Assembly: GCA_024426085.1 (NCBI GenBank)
Contig: CP087971.1
Location: 250,812 to 314,811, forward strand
DNA: 64,000 bases
Direction of reading: 5' to 3'
Origin: Rhizobium sp. RCAM05350
GTDB lineage: Bacteria; Pseudomonadota; Alphaproteobacteria; Rhizobiales; Rhizobiaceae
Shown piece by piece: positions 20,521 through 30,513 of this stretch. The notes beneath the pieces are model-generated. The model was not told the origin of the DNA. It ran no database searches and was given only the letters and a program-made list of their open reading frames with translations. Numbering within the stretch: the stretch's first letter is position 1; every line of letters starts with the position of its first letter. Position numbers and translations under genes: made by a program.

Positions 20521-21536
20521 TTACTGGCCGCGGGCAGCCGCAAGCTCCTTGAAAAGAAGCGAGACAGTATCGGCGCCGATTTCACCGCTGAACTTGTCAA
20601 CGAGCGGCTTGACGGCATCGCTGCAGCTTCTGTGTTTCTTCCGGGTTGAGCTCGGAGACTTCCATGCCGGTTGCCTTGATTTCGGCCATCGCCTTGGCAT
20701 CCACCTCACGCGAGACAGTGCGCTGATAATCGCGCGCCTCGGTCGCGGCCGACTGGAGGACAGCCTTTTCTTCGTCATTCAGCTTGTCCCAGAAGACCTT
20801 GCTGATCAGCACGATCTGCGGATTGTACTGGTGGCGGGTCACCGTCATGTACTTCTGCACTTCGAAAAACTTGGCGTTGAGGATGTTGGCAGCCGGGTTT
20901 TCCTGGCCGTCCACCGTGCCGGTTTCAAGCGCCGTATAGAGTTCCGTGTAGGGCAGCGGCACGGCGTTGGCGCCAAGGCCGTTGAACAGCTCGATCGGGA
21001 TCGGCGACTGCAGGGTACAGGATCTTCAGGCCCTTGATGTCTTCGAGCTTGGTAACCGGATGGCGGTTGTTGGTGAGGTTGCGGAAACCAAGTTCCCAAT
21101 AGGCAAGGCCAACGAGGCCTGTGTCGGGCAGTTTTTCGGTCAGGCTTTTGCCGAACGGGCCGTCCATGATCTTGTCGGCTTCCTCGCCGCTATTGAACAG
21201 GAACGGCAGGTCGACCGCGCCGAACGCCTTGACGTTGCTGGCGAGAATACCGGCGTTGAGCACCAGCATCTCGACGACGCCCCCTGCAGCGCCGAGACGG
21301 TCTGCACATCACCGCCGAGCACGCCGCCCGGGAACAGTTTGACGTCGATCTTGCCGCCGCTCTTTTCCTTGACGATCTCGACAAATTTTTCCATGCCGGT
21401 GACCTGCGGATGGCCCTTGTTGTTGGCGCTTGCAAATTTCAGCGTGGTTTCATGGGATTTCAGCCGAAGCGGTTCCGGCCAGCAGCATTGCAGGCAGAGC
21501 GAGCCCCAACGCCAGTTTTATCATCTTGTTCAACAT
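20521..21536 (-). CDS. dctP: TRAP transporter solute-binding protein, DctP family
   Basis: About 335 residues with signal peptide (MIKLALGLALPAMLLAG, then TASA), then DctP text: GGKIDVKLFPGGVLGGD, WELGFRNLTNNRHPV, DIKGLKI, PLPYTELYTALETGTVDGQE, KFFEVQKYMTVTRHQY. Frame breaks near 21455, 21290, 21015 and 20625. A ribosome site GGAGG precedes the ATG. It binds the organic acid in the periplasm; with the downstream shikimate-degrading enzymes the ligand is probably shikimate, quinate or protocatechuate-like. Confidence 0.85.
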
Positions 21537-21603
21537 GCTTTCCTCCCAGAGTTTGGCCGGTGTTTTCCGGCCGGTTGAATGGTTTTCGCTACGCCCTTCC
21601 ACC

Positions 21604-22882
21604 TCAATGCCCGAACCAGGCGACCGGCGCGGTCACCAGCTGCGGGAAGAGAACGAGGAGGAAGAGCACGATCAGTTCGGCGAACAGGAACGGCATGACG
21701 CCCTTCATCAGATCCTCCATCGACAGCTTGGAAACGCCGCAGATGACATTGAGCACCGTGCCGACAGGCGGAGTGATCAGGCCGATGGAATTGTTGATGA
21801 TGAACAGCACGCCGAAATAGACGGGATCAATACCTGCCTGCTTGATGACCGGCATCAGGACGGGCGTCATGATCAGGATCGTCGGCGTCATATCCATGGC
21901 GGTGCCGACCAGAACGATCAGAACCATGATGGCGATCAAGAGCAGCGTCTGGTTGTCCATCAGCGGCTCAAGCAGCGCGACGAGGTCGCCGGGCACATCC
22001 GACGGTGATCAGCCAGGCGGAGACCGCAGCACAGGCAACCAAGAACATGACGATCGAGGTGATCTTCGCCGCTGACACGAAGACATGAAACAGCCGGGAT
22101 GGCGGCAGCTCGCGATAAATGACCATGGCGACAAAGAGCGAATAGACAGCGGCAACAACGCCCGCTTCCGTCGGCGTAAAGACGCCGAACTTCAGGCCGA
22201 ACACGATGATCACCGGCAGCATCAGCGCCCAGATGGCATCGACGAACGCTTTCAGGCGGACAGCTCCGCTTTGGCGTGGTGGCAGAGCGAACTGTTCCTT
22301 GTGGGCCACCAGCAACCACGTGACGCAGAGCGCCAGCGCAATCAGCAGGCCCGGCACGATACCGGCCAGGAAGAGCTTGGTGATCGAGACGCCGCCGACC
22401 ACGCCATAGAGGATGAAGCCGATCGAGGGAGGGATGATCGGGCCGATGACCGAAGCCGAAGCCAGAAGACCGCCAGTGCGGGCCGGATCATGGCCGGACT
22501 TCAGCATCATCGGGTAGAGTAGCGCGCCGAGTGCTGCGGCATCCGCTACCGCCGAGCCGGACAGGCTGGAGAGGATGCAGGCTGCAAAGATCGCCACGAA
22601 GCCGAGCCCGCCGCGCACATGGCCGACCAGTGCCATGGCAAGATTGACGATCCGGCGCGACAGGCCGCCGGTATTCATGACTTCGCCGGCCAGAAGAAAG
22701 AACGGCACGGCCATCAGCGGAAAGCTGTCGGCACCGTTCATGACGTTCTGCGCCACGATCTGGGCATCGAAAATGCCCATATACATCATCAGCGCGACAC
22801 CGCTCAGGATCAGGGCAAACGCAATCGGCACACCGAGTGCCATGGGGCCGAGAAGAGCGCCGAGAAAAATCGTCAGGGTCAT
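21604..22882 (-). CDS. dctM: TRAP transporter large permease, DctM family
   Basis: About 426 residues, roughly twelve hydrophobic segments, with DctM hallmarks (FPLMAVPFFLLAGEVMNTGG, SSLSGSAVADAAALGALLYP, SASVIGPIIPPSIGFILYG, GLITPPVGTVLNVICGVSK). One frame break near 21985. The start ATG at 22882 follows a GAGGAGA ribosome site. It is the transport subunit of the DctPQM system encoded here in the order Q-M-P. Confidence 0.9.
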
Positions 22883-22892
22883 GGTCTTCTCC

Positions 22893-23454
22893 TCAGATCT
22901 TCGCGCCGGTGATGGCCGGCGGTACAGGGTGATCGTCGAGAGACACCTGATCCTCGCTGTCACGAACAAATTCGGCAGTGGCCACATCGATGCGACCGGT
23001 TGCGACGCAAAAGGCGTCCCAGAGGATGATGAGGAAGGTCGGAATTCCGAAGGCAAGACCCGCGCCGTAGAAGAAGCCCATGGACAGGCCGGTCGCCGGC
23101 ATCGTCGCCGGCAGGTTGATCAGCGTCTGTGTCCAGCTGCCGCTGATCAACAGTGCCGTTGCAAGCAGCATTAGCCCCTGCCCCGCTAGAACGGCCAGCT
23201 TGGCGCCGGTTGGCGGCAGACGCTTGACCAGCAGAATCGACCCCGAGATGGCCGTGCTCACGCATGGCGACGACGGCGCCGAGGAATGTCAGCCAGATGA
23301 AGAAAACCCGGGAAAGCTCCTCGGACGATGTAATGCCCTGATTGAAGGCATAACGCAGCACAACATTGCCGAACACCAGAATGACCATGGCGGCGAGCAG
23401 AAGGGCGATGATCACCTTCAGCACGAAAAAATAGAAATCGATGATGCGTGTCAT
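22893..23454 (-). CDS. dctQ: TRAP transporter small permease, DctQ family
   Basis: About 187 residues with four membrane helices (LKVIIALLLAAMVILVFGNV, SEELSRVFFIWLTFLGAVVAM, LAVLAGQGLMLLATALLI, LSMGFFYGAGLAFGIPTF) and the family segment EELSRVFFIWLTFLGA. One frame break near 23255. It is the first gene of the operon, with the promoter in the gap to the divergent TetR gene. It ends 11 bp before dctM. Confidence 0.85.
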
Positions 23455-23588
23455 GCTCGTCCTCCCAAATGGATTCCGACAACGGTGATTGAGTGCCGTG
23501 TGCTGCATCTGCAGCGGCCGTACAATACCGTGACCAGATATCCGTGCCGATGCCTCCTCCTCAGGAACATTCGGCGCACTGATAAAAT

Positions 23589-23602
23589 GTACGAACTGGT
23601 AC
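23589..23602. promoter_or_regulatory. GTAC-N6-GTAC candidate operator before dctQ
   Basis: A 14-bp site with GTAC at both ends, separated by GAACTG, lies between the divergent dctQ and TetR genes. Two-fold GTAC half-sites with a short spacer are common for TetR repressors. The link to the neighbouring regulator is inference. Confidence 0.4.
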
Positions 23603-23742
23603 GTATGTCAAGAGGTATCTATTGAAAGCGGGCTACAAGCTCACTATGAGTTGGTAATCGTACCGGGTAACCGGGTGCGGATTCTCGTGTTGGAGACACG
23701 CGGAATTTGAGGAGCGAGGGCGCCGGGAGGGAGCGGCGGAGC

Positions 23743-24381
23743 ATGGCAATCAAGGCTGAAAACGGCAGGAAAAACGATCCGCAACGCACGCAGGAGAATA
23801 TCCTCGAGGTGGCGACGGAAGAGTTTTCCACGCATGGTCTGGCCGGCGGGCGCGTCGATGCCATCGCCGAGCGAACCCGCACGTCCAAGCGGATGATCTA
23901 TTACTATTTCGGCAGCAAGGAGGGGCTCTACCTTGCCGTGCTGGAGCGCTCCTATCGCAAGATCCGCACGCTGGAGGCAGACCTCCAGCTCTCCAATCTG
24001 GAGCCGGAAGAGGCGCTGCGGGTGCTGATCTCGACCACCTTCGACCATGACGAGGCGCATCCGGATTTTGTCCGGCTGGTCAGCATCGAAAACATCCACC
24101 ATGCCGCCCATATGCTGCGCTCGGAGGCGATCCGCGACCTCAACGTCTCCGTCATCGAGACGATCGCCGGCATTCTCGAACGCGGCGTCAGCCAGCGTGT
24201 TTTCACGCGGCAGGCCGATCCGATCGACATTCACATGATGATCAGCGCGTTCTGCTTCTTCCGCGTCTCCAACCGCTACACATTCGGCTCGATTTTTCGG
24301 CGCGACCTCTCGGAGCCTACTACGATCGAGCGTCACCGCACGATGATCGCCGATGCTGTTATCGGTTACCTGAAGGCGTAG
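23743..24381 (+). CDS. TetR/AcrR family regulator of the shikimate/TRAP operon
   Basis: Intact, about 212 residues from ATG 23743. The TetR DNA-binding domain is clear (ILEVATEEFSTHGLAGGRVD, AIAERTRTSKRMIYYYFGSK). The C-terminal domain is of the NicS-like type (HPDFVRLVSIENIHHAAHM). Divergent from the dctQMP-aroE-quiC1 operon, it most likely represses it in the absence of an aromatic or alicyclic acid. A longer TTG start at 23707 is less likely. Confidence 0.82.
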   Translation: MAIKAENGRKNDPQRTQENILEVATEEFSTHGLAGGRVDAIAERTRTSKRMIYYYFGSKEGLYLAVLERSYRKIRTLEADLQLSNLEPEEALRVLISTTFDHDEAHPDFVRLVSIENIHHAAHMLRSEAIRDLNVSVIETIAGILERGVSQRVFTRQADPIDIHMMISAFCFFRVSNRYTFGSIFRRDLSEPTTIERHRTMIADAVIGYLKA

Positions 24382-24390
24382 GTCATCGCG

Positions 24391-25210
24391 CTACCGGAGT
24401 GCTCTGCCCGCTGGGCTCAGTTTCAGGCGCAGCATGAAATGCATCGAGGCCAAAGCGACGCAGGCCACCGACACCAGAAAGATCGTGCCAGACATGGCGT
24501 AGATCACCGGCGACGCACCCGAATTCATCTTGCCGAACAGGACGACCGGCAACGTGTTCTGACGGCCGGCGAGATAGAACGCGCGGGTGAATTCGTTGAG
24601 CGACAGCAGGAAGGAAAAGATGAAAGCACTGATGAGACCCGGGCGAATGAGCGGCAGGGTGATATCGACGAACTGACGCCAGCGCGTGGCGCCCAGATCG
24701 GCTGCCGCGGTCAGATAGGAACGGCGCACGGCGGCGAAGCTGGTGAGGATGACGATGAAGGCGAAGGGCATGGCCCAGAGAAGATGCCCGGCGATCACCG
24801 TCAGGCTCGAAGCCTTGATGCCGCTACGCGTGAAAACCGCCGATAGCGCCAGACCCTGAATTACCCCCGGCACGAACATCGGCAGGATCACAGTCAGGAA
24901 CCAGGCCGTCCGTTGCGCGCGCAACTCGAAATAGGCAAGTGCAGCCAAGAGTGACATGCCGGTCGCCAATACCGCGGTGATCGTCGCAATCATCAGCGAC
25001 TGCTGTAGTGCCCCGACAAGCGCCCGGTCATTCGGCAGCGCCGCATACCATGTGAGGCTCAGATCGGACAGCCGTGGCAAGCCGGGCTGCAAGGCCGGAT
25101 TGAAGGACACCAGCGAGCAAATAGAGCGGCGGCGCATAAATGACGATCAGCCCAGCGATGGTGACCTCCCACAGGAGGATACGGTTGAAAAGGCCTTCAC
25201 GGATCATCAT
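24391..25210 (-). CDS. ABC transporter permease, PotC-like (polyamine/opine type)
   Basis: About 270 residues with six membrane spans and the permease EAA loop (YLTAAADLGATRWRQFVDITLPLIRPGL). A frame break near 25110 separates the first helix (LLWEVTIAGLIVIYAPPLYLL) from the rest. It overlaps the other permease by 4 bp (ATGA). It is the last gene of the hydantoinase/ABC operon and forms the inner-membrane channel with the PotB-like partner. Confidence 0.85.
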
Positions 25211-26076
25211 GGCGACTGATCCTCAAACAGTGAGGCAAGGCCGAAAATGCGGTTGCCGATCAGCACAAGGCCGAAGATCACGATGAGCACGATGGTGGAA
25301 ATGGCGAAGGCCAGGGGATAGTTGGCGACGCGCATGACGTCGTTGATCATCACGGAGACGATCGACGCACCGGCGCCTCCCAACATCTGCACCTCGGTGG
25401 AGGAGCCCACCACCATGACGAAGACGAAGAGGAAACCTGCGAAGATGCCCGGCATCGTCAGCGGCAGCAAAATACTCGTCAGGCTTTTCCAGAAGCCGGC
25501 ACCCAAATCCTGGGCTGCAGCGAGAAAGGTCGGATCGACACGGCGCATCGACAGAAGCAGTGGAAAGGTCGCAAACGGCAGGTAGGACGCGACCAACCCG
25601 ACGACGACGGCAAAATTGCTGAACAGAAGCCAGTCGACCGGCGCATTGGTGATCCCCAAATCCTGCAGCCAGGTGTTGAGCACACCGGTGCGCCCAAGCA
25701 CCAGCCGCCAGGAAAAGGACCGGATCAGGTAGGATGTGAAGAAGGGAATCGTGATCAGAGCCAGCAGAATGATACTGAGCCTTCGCCCTGCAAGAAAATG
25801 CACGGCATAGGCTGTCGGGTAGGCGATCAGCAGGCACAAGAGCGCCGTGCCGAAGGCCTTGACCAACGTCGAGACGATCACCGTCCAGCGTCCCGCTTCG
25901 AGTATGCCCGCGTATCCCGCCAGGCTCAGATCCGGCTTGATCCAGTAGGTCGAGGGATCCCAGCTCCAGAAACTCCAGACGACGACGATGGTCAGCGGTG
26001 CCAATCCAAGCGCCAGGATCGTCAGCAATGGCGGCGTCATCAGAACCGATGAAACTGGTAGGCGGGGTCCGGTCAT
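25207..26076 (-). CDS. ABC transporter permease, PotB-like
   Basis: Intact 289-residue polytopic protein with the EAA loop (FLAAAQDLGAGFWKSLTSILLPLTMPGI) and PotB-like text (IPFFTSYLIRSFSWRLVLG). First permease of the importer, 61 bp after the binding-protein gene and overlapping the second permease by 4 bp. Ligand class from family: polyamines, opines or small cationic/amide compounds; context suggests a hydantoin- or 5-oxoproline-like compound. Confidence 0.9.
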   Translation of the reverse strand: MTGPRLPVSSVLMTPPLLTILALGLAPLTIVVVWSFWSWDPSTYWIKPDLSLAGYAGILEAGRWTVIVSTLVKAFGTALLCLLIAYPTAYAVHFLAGRRLSIILLALITIPFFTSYLIRSFSWRLVLGRTGVLNTWLQDLGITNAPVDWLLFSNFAVVVGLVASYLPFATFPLLLSMRRVDPTFLAAAQDLGAGFWKSLTSILLPLTMPGIFAGFLFVFVMVVGSSTEVQMLGGAGASIVSVMINDVMRVANYPLAFAISTIVLIVIFGLVLIGNRIFGLASLFEDQSP

Positions 26077-26137
26077 GCTGATCCTTCAAGGGTTGGCGGC
26101 TGCGGCAAGAGAGGATTGCCGCTGCCAGTCATCGATC

Positions 26138-27314
26138 TCAGGCATTGCGCAGCTTCTGCCACCACTCTTCGTAGAGCTGGAAATTGTCCGGCCGCGCATT
26201 CTGCCAGTAGATCTTGCCGGCAAACTTCGCCTTGACGTGCTCGACCAGCTTTTCGACTTCCTCCGGCTTGTATTCGTCCGGATGGGCCTTGGCGTAGGCG
26301 ACGTTGTTGTCGGTCGGTACAGAGATAGCCGCGTGCCTGGCCGAGTTCGCAACCGTAGAAGCCGCCGAGCAGGCCGTCGACGAATTTATGGGCGGTGTCA
26401 GAAACGCCGCGGTCACCGGCGCCCTTGAGCAGAACCATATTGTTGCCCCAGCCCTCGTAGCCTTCGACTGGGGCGGCATATTCCACCTGAAGCCCACGCT
26501 TGCGGCCTTCATAAACGATCGGCTCCCAGCCGGTCATGGCATCGACTTCCTGATCGGCAACGAGTTGGACGCCCTGCTCCCAGCCGTTCCAGAAGGTGCG
26601 GAACTGGCCATCAGACTTGTGCTTGATCAGGAATTCCATGACCAGTCCAAGCTCGGACTCCGACAGATTACCCGGGTCGGCGATCGGCTGATTTTCACTT
26701 TCCTTGAGATACATGGCGGTAAAGATCGCGCTGTTGATCCAGGCATCTTCCATTGCTACGCGACCCTTCAGCTTCGGATCGAAGATCACACCATAGCTGT
26801 CGATCTTGCCGAGCTTGTCGGGCCGGTAGATGATCGAGTCAGCGTTGACCACGGCGGGAATGCCATACTGTTTTCCCTCATGCTTCAGATAGGGGATGTC
26901 CTTCGCCCACTGCCAAAGGCTCTCGTAGTTGGGGATCTTGGCGGTATCCCACGGAATGATCACACCTTGGCGCGCCAGTTCCTTTTCAGCGCCACCCTGA
27001 AAGCCGCCAATGTCGAAGAGATCGTTGGCATTGCCGGCTGCGAGCCGGGCGATGACTGGGCCGAGGTCGTTGCCGTTATCGGTGAATTCCGGGGTAACGC
27101 CGTTCTGCTTGACGAATTCCGGCCATTTCTCGCCGATGTCCAGCGTCGCCGTCGCCCAAAACGCCACGGTTGCTGCATCCTGCGCCGCAAGGCGCGAGGC
27201 AAAGCTCAAACCTCCGGCCGACAAGGCGATGCCGCCCGCCCCCATCAGCTTGAGGAAATCACGCCGCTGCACATTGCTGTGCGGCCGAGGTAAAAGTGGT
27301 CTGCTCTGCTTCAT
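26138..27314 (-). CDS. ABC transporter solute-binding protein (PotD-like) with Tat signal
   Basis: About 390 residues. A twin-arginine signal (QRRDFLKLMGAGGIALSAGG) directs Tat export, unusual but known for this family. The mature protein has PotD-type text (GVIIPWDTAKIPNYESLWQW, GKQYGIPAVVNADSIIYRPD, MTGWEPIVYEGRK). A frame break near 26325 precedes the last ~60 residues (SVPTDNNVAYAKAHPDE to WWQKLRNA). I chose the second ATG at 27314 because GGGGA sits 6 bp before it. Confidence 0.85.
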
Positions 27315-27365
27315 CGTCATTCCCCTTTTCGTTCTTGGCATGCGTTGTTCATTCGGCTTTGGTTC

Positions 27366-28448
27366 TCATCCTGCCGGCGGTAATCCTGCGCTGGAAATCA
27401 GCACTGCTGCGTCGGGCTTGAGACCGACGGGGACCTGTTGTCCGGTGGAGAGTTGTCCGATATCCGTGTCAGCCTCGATGGCAATCACCAATGTCTGGCC
27501 GTCAGCAAAAGCAAGTTTCAGATCGCGATGCAGGCCGCGAAATGTTGTTTCGACAACCGTCAATGTTAAAGCGTGCGGCAGACCTTGCCGGGCAACAAAC
27601 AGCCGGTCCGGCCGGATGGCGATGATGCTTGCAGCAGTATCGACGGTGCCTTGCGTGCGGACCTGCAACGTTTGGCCGCCGACGGTCGCTTCCGTTTGGC
27701 CGCCGGTGGAGACGATCCTTTCTGGCCGCAACAGCGTGTCGATCCCGACGAAACGAGCGACGAACGCATTGGCGGGCGCCTCAAAGAAACGGGCGGGTGA
27801 ATCCACCTGTTCGATCCGCCCCTTGTGCATCACGGCCATGCGGTCCGACAGGCTGAGCGCCTCGTCCTGATTGTGCGTGACGAGAATGAAGGTCGCGCCC
27901 GTGCGCTTGTGTAGGCGTCCGAATTCATCGCGCATCTGCTGGCGCAGACGCTCGTCGAGCCCCGTCAGCGGCTCGTCAAGCAACAGTATGCCCGGTTCCA
28001 TCACCAGAGCACGCGCAAGCTGACGCTGCCGCTGGCCACCGGACAGGAGATTGACGTCGCGCGGACCGAAGCCGGAGAGTTCAACCAAATCCAGGGCATC
28101 GTTGATCTTGGTGTCCAGCGAGGCTCCGGACAGGCCCTTCAGGCGCAGACCGTAGCCGACATTCTGCGCCACCCTCATGTGTGGGAACAAGGCGAGGCTC
28201 TGAAACACCGTATTGACGGGGCGCTTGTTGGCCGGCAGATCGCCGACATCCTTGCCGTCGAAGGCGACGCGGCCGGATGTCTGCCTGTCAAAACCGCCGA
28301 TGAGCTTCAGAAGTGAGCTTTTCCCGCATCCGGATGATCCGAGCAGGGTGAAGAATTCGCCGGCCTTGATGTCGAGGCTTACATCATCGAGCGCCTTAAC
28401 CGGCCCATATTCCCGGCTGACACGATCGATCTGGATCGATATCGCCAT
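27366..28448 (-). CDS. ABC transporter ATP-binding protein, PotA-like
   Basis: Intact 360-residue ATPase: Walker A LLGSSGCGKSSLLK, Q-loop, signature LLSGGQRQRQLARALV, Walker B ILLLDEPLTGLD, H-loop ILVTHNQDEA, and a C-terminal TOBE domain (RPERIVSTGG onward). The start at 28448 lies one base after the hyuA stop, showing the importer and the hydantoinase genes form one transcript. It energises the PotB/PotC-like permeases. Confidence 0.93.
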   Translation of the reverse strand: MAISIQIDRVSREYGPVKALDDVSLDIKAGEFFTLLGSSGCGKSSLLKLIGGFDRQTSGRVAFDGKDVGDLPANKRPVNTVFQSLALFPHMRVAQNVGYGLRLKGLSGASLDTKINDALDLVELSGFGPRDVNLLSGGQRQRQLARALVMEPGILLLDEPLTGLDERLRQQMRDEFGRLHKRTGATFILVTHNQDEALSLSDRMAVMHKGRIEQVDSPARFFEAPANAFVARFVGIDTLLRPERIVSTGGQTEATVGGQTLQVRTQGTVDTAASIIAIRPDRLFVARQGLPHALTLTVVETTFRGLHRDLKLAFADGQTLVIAIEADTDIGQLSTGQQVPVGLKPDAAVLISSAGLPPAG

Positions 28449-28449
28449 A

Positions 28450-30513
28450 TCACTCCGCCTCGCCACTGTTCTCGCGGATGATCAGGATACCTGTATCCGT
28501 GACTTCAAGGACCTGGCCGTCCAGAACAAGGGTCGTTGCCGTCGTTTCTTCAACGATCATCGGCCCATCGATCATCTGCCCCGCTCCCAGCAGGCCGCGC
28601 TGATAGACCGGGCATGAAACCCAACCGAGCGCAGCACCGAAATAGACATCGCGGCGACCCGTCATAGCCGCCACGATACTATTACCGGTTGTAGGCAATG
28701 ACGGCAAGGTGATCACAGGGCCGTTCAGGACTGCTTCAAGATGCAATGTGGTGATCTCGATGCTGGCACCGGCCAAACGGAAGGAATAGGCACGTTCATG
28801 CGCCGCGTGAAAGCGTTCTGCAAAGCTCTCGACATCATCGTTACGGTCGAACTGGGCGAAGACGCCATGCTCCTGTCCGCGATAACGGGCTTCGACCTGG
28901 TAGGTGAATCGGATATCTGCATCATGACCCTTGGCGAAATAGGCGATGGCTTCGGCTTCGAGGCCATCGAACCGGCTGCACAACTCCCCGAGCGCTGCCG
29001 CTGTCAGGGCGGAAAACCAGGTGCCGCGAAAATCCGCGCGCAGTTCTGCTGCCAGCATACCCCAGGCGGAAAAGATGCCGGGATGCGGTGGAATGACAGT
29101 CGCCTTGACGCTCAGGTCCCGCCCGAGACGGGTGGCCAGCGCCGGTCCGGCACCGCCGCTGACGACAAAAACCGCATCGCGCGGATCGTGGCCCCGCTGT
29201 ACGGTCACCAGTTTCAGGGCATTGATCATGCTGGCGTGAGCAATGTCGATAATCGCGATTGCCGCATCCTCGATGCTCATGCCGAGGGGAGTGGCAACTG
29301 TGGCGATGGCATCGGCCGCTTTCTGCTTGTCCAGATGCATGCTGCCACCGGCGAACGTTGCCGGATCGAAGATGCCGACCGTCAGAATGGCGTCTGAAAG
29401 CGTCGGCTTCTTGCCTCCATGTCCATAGCAGGCCGGCCCAGGAGTCGAGCCGGCACTCTCGGGGCCGACACGCAAAGCACCCCGGTCGTCGAGACGCGCG
29501 ATGGAACCGCCGCCAGACCCGATCTCGACGATATCGACCACCGGTACCTGCACGGGATGGCCGGGACGAATGCGGGTATGTTCCAGCTTGTAGTCGACAT
29601 TCAGGGTCGGGCGCCCATCATGGATCAGCGAGCATTTGGCGGTGGTGCCACCGACATCGAGCGACAGGACTTCGCTCTCGCCGAGGGCTTCCCCGATCCG
29701 GGCCGCGCCGGCAACGCCGCCCGCAGGTCCCGATTCCACCAGCGTCAGTGGGCTGCTGACGGCCTGATCGAACGTCGAGATGCCGCCGTTGGACTGCATC
29801 GCATAATAGGGGCAGGTTAGCCCGCGCTTCATCAGCGCCTCTTCCAACCGTTCGAAATAGTATTGGATGATCGGCTGGACATAGGCGTTCAGCACAGCCG
29901 TGTTGGTGCGCTCGTATTCGCGCCACTGCCGCGATACGGTATGGCTTGCACAGACCGTAACTTCGGGGAGGGCGTCTGCCAGAATACCCGCACACAGGAT
30001 TTCATGCTCGGGATTGGCATAGCTGTGCAGGAAGAGAACGGCGATAGCCTCGATCTTTTCTTCGATGCAGCGAACAATGATCGGTCGAAGGTCATCGAGT
30101 TCGAGCGGCAGGACGACGTTGCCTGAAGCGTCGAGCCGTTCGCGTACTTCAAAGCGCAACTCCCTGGGAACGAAGGGTTCGGGACTATGGAACTGCAGAT
30201 TGTAGAGATCGGGGCGGTTACCCCGGCCGATTTCCAGAACGTCGCGAAAGCCTGCGGTGGTCACCAAAGCGGTGCGCACGCCCTTGCGCTCGGTTATGGC
30301 ATTGATGACAGTCGTGCCGCCATGGGCGAAGAACGTGACGTCCCGCGTTCGAAGCCCGCACTTCTCTTCTGCCAAAGCGATGGCGTTGAGCACGCCCCTG
30401 GATTGATTTTTGACGGTTGTCAGGCTCTTGGCCGTGAACAGTTCGCCGCTGCGTTCGTCATATCCGACGAGATCGGTGAAAGTGCCGCCGACATCGGTTG
30501 CCAGTCTGATCAT
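28450..30513 (-). CDS. hyuA: Hydantoinase/5-oxoprolinase subunit A (HyuA family)
   Basis: Intact 687 residues: Hydant_A_N domain (MIRLATDVGGTFTDLVGYDE; FFAHGGTTVINAITERKG) followed by the hydantoinase A core of the ASKHA fold (LSLDVGGTTAKCSLI; GSTPGPACYGHGGKKPTLSDA). The family hydrolyses cyclic amides (hydantoins, 5-oxoproline) or carboxylates ketones with ATP. It overlaps hyuB by 4 bp (ATGA), consistent with an AB complex. Which substrate is used cannot be told from the sequence. Confidence 0.92.
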   Translation of the reverse strand: MIRLATDVGGTFTDLVGYDERSGELFTAKSLTTVKNQSRGVLNAIALAEEKCGLRTRDVTFFAHGGTTVINAITERKGVRTALVTTAGFRDVLEIGRGNRPDLYNLQFHSPEPFVPRELRFEVRERLDASGNVVLPLELDDLRPIIVRCIEEKIEAIAVLFLHSYANPEHEILCAGILADALPEVTVCASHTVSRQWREYERTNTAVLNAYVQPIIQYYFERLEEALMKRGLTCPYYAMQSNGGISTFDQAVSSPLTLVESGPAGGVAGAARIGEALGESEVLSLDVGGTTAKCSLIHDGRPTLNVDYKLEHTRIRPGHPVQVPVVDIVEIGSGGGSIARLDDRGALRVGPESAGSTPGPACYGHGGKKPTLSDAILTVGIFDPATFAGGSMHLDKQKAADAIATVATPLGMSIEDAAIAIIDIAHASMINALKLVTVQRGHDPRDAVFVVSGGAGPALATRLGRDLSVKATVIPPHPGIFSAWGMLAAELRADFRGTWFSALTAAALGELCSRFDGLEAEAIAYFAKGHDADIRFTYQVEARYRGQEHGVFAQFDRNDDVESFAERFHAAHERAYSFRLAGASIEITTLHLEAVLNGPVITLPSLPTTGNSIVAAMTGRRDVYFGAALGWVSCPVYQRGLLGAGQMIDGPMIVEETTATTLVLDGQVLEVTDTGILIIRENSGEAE

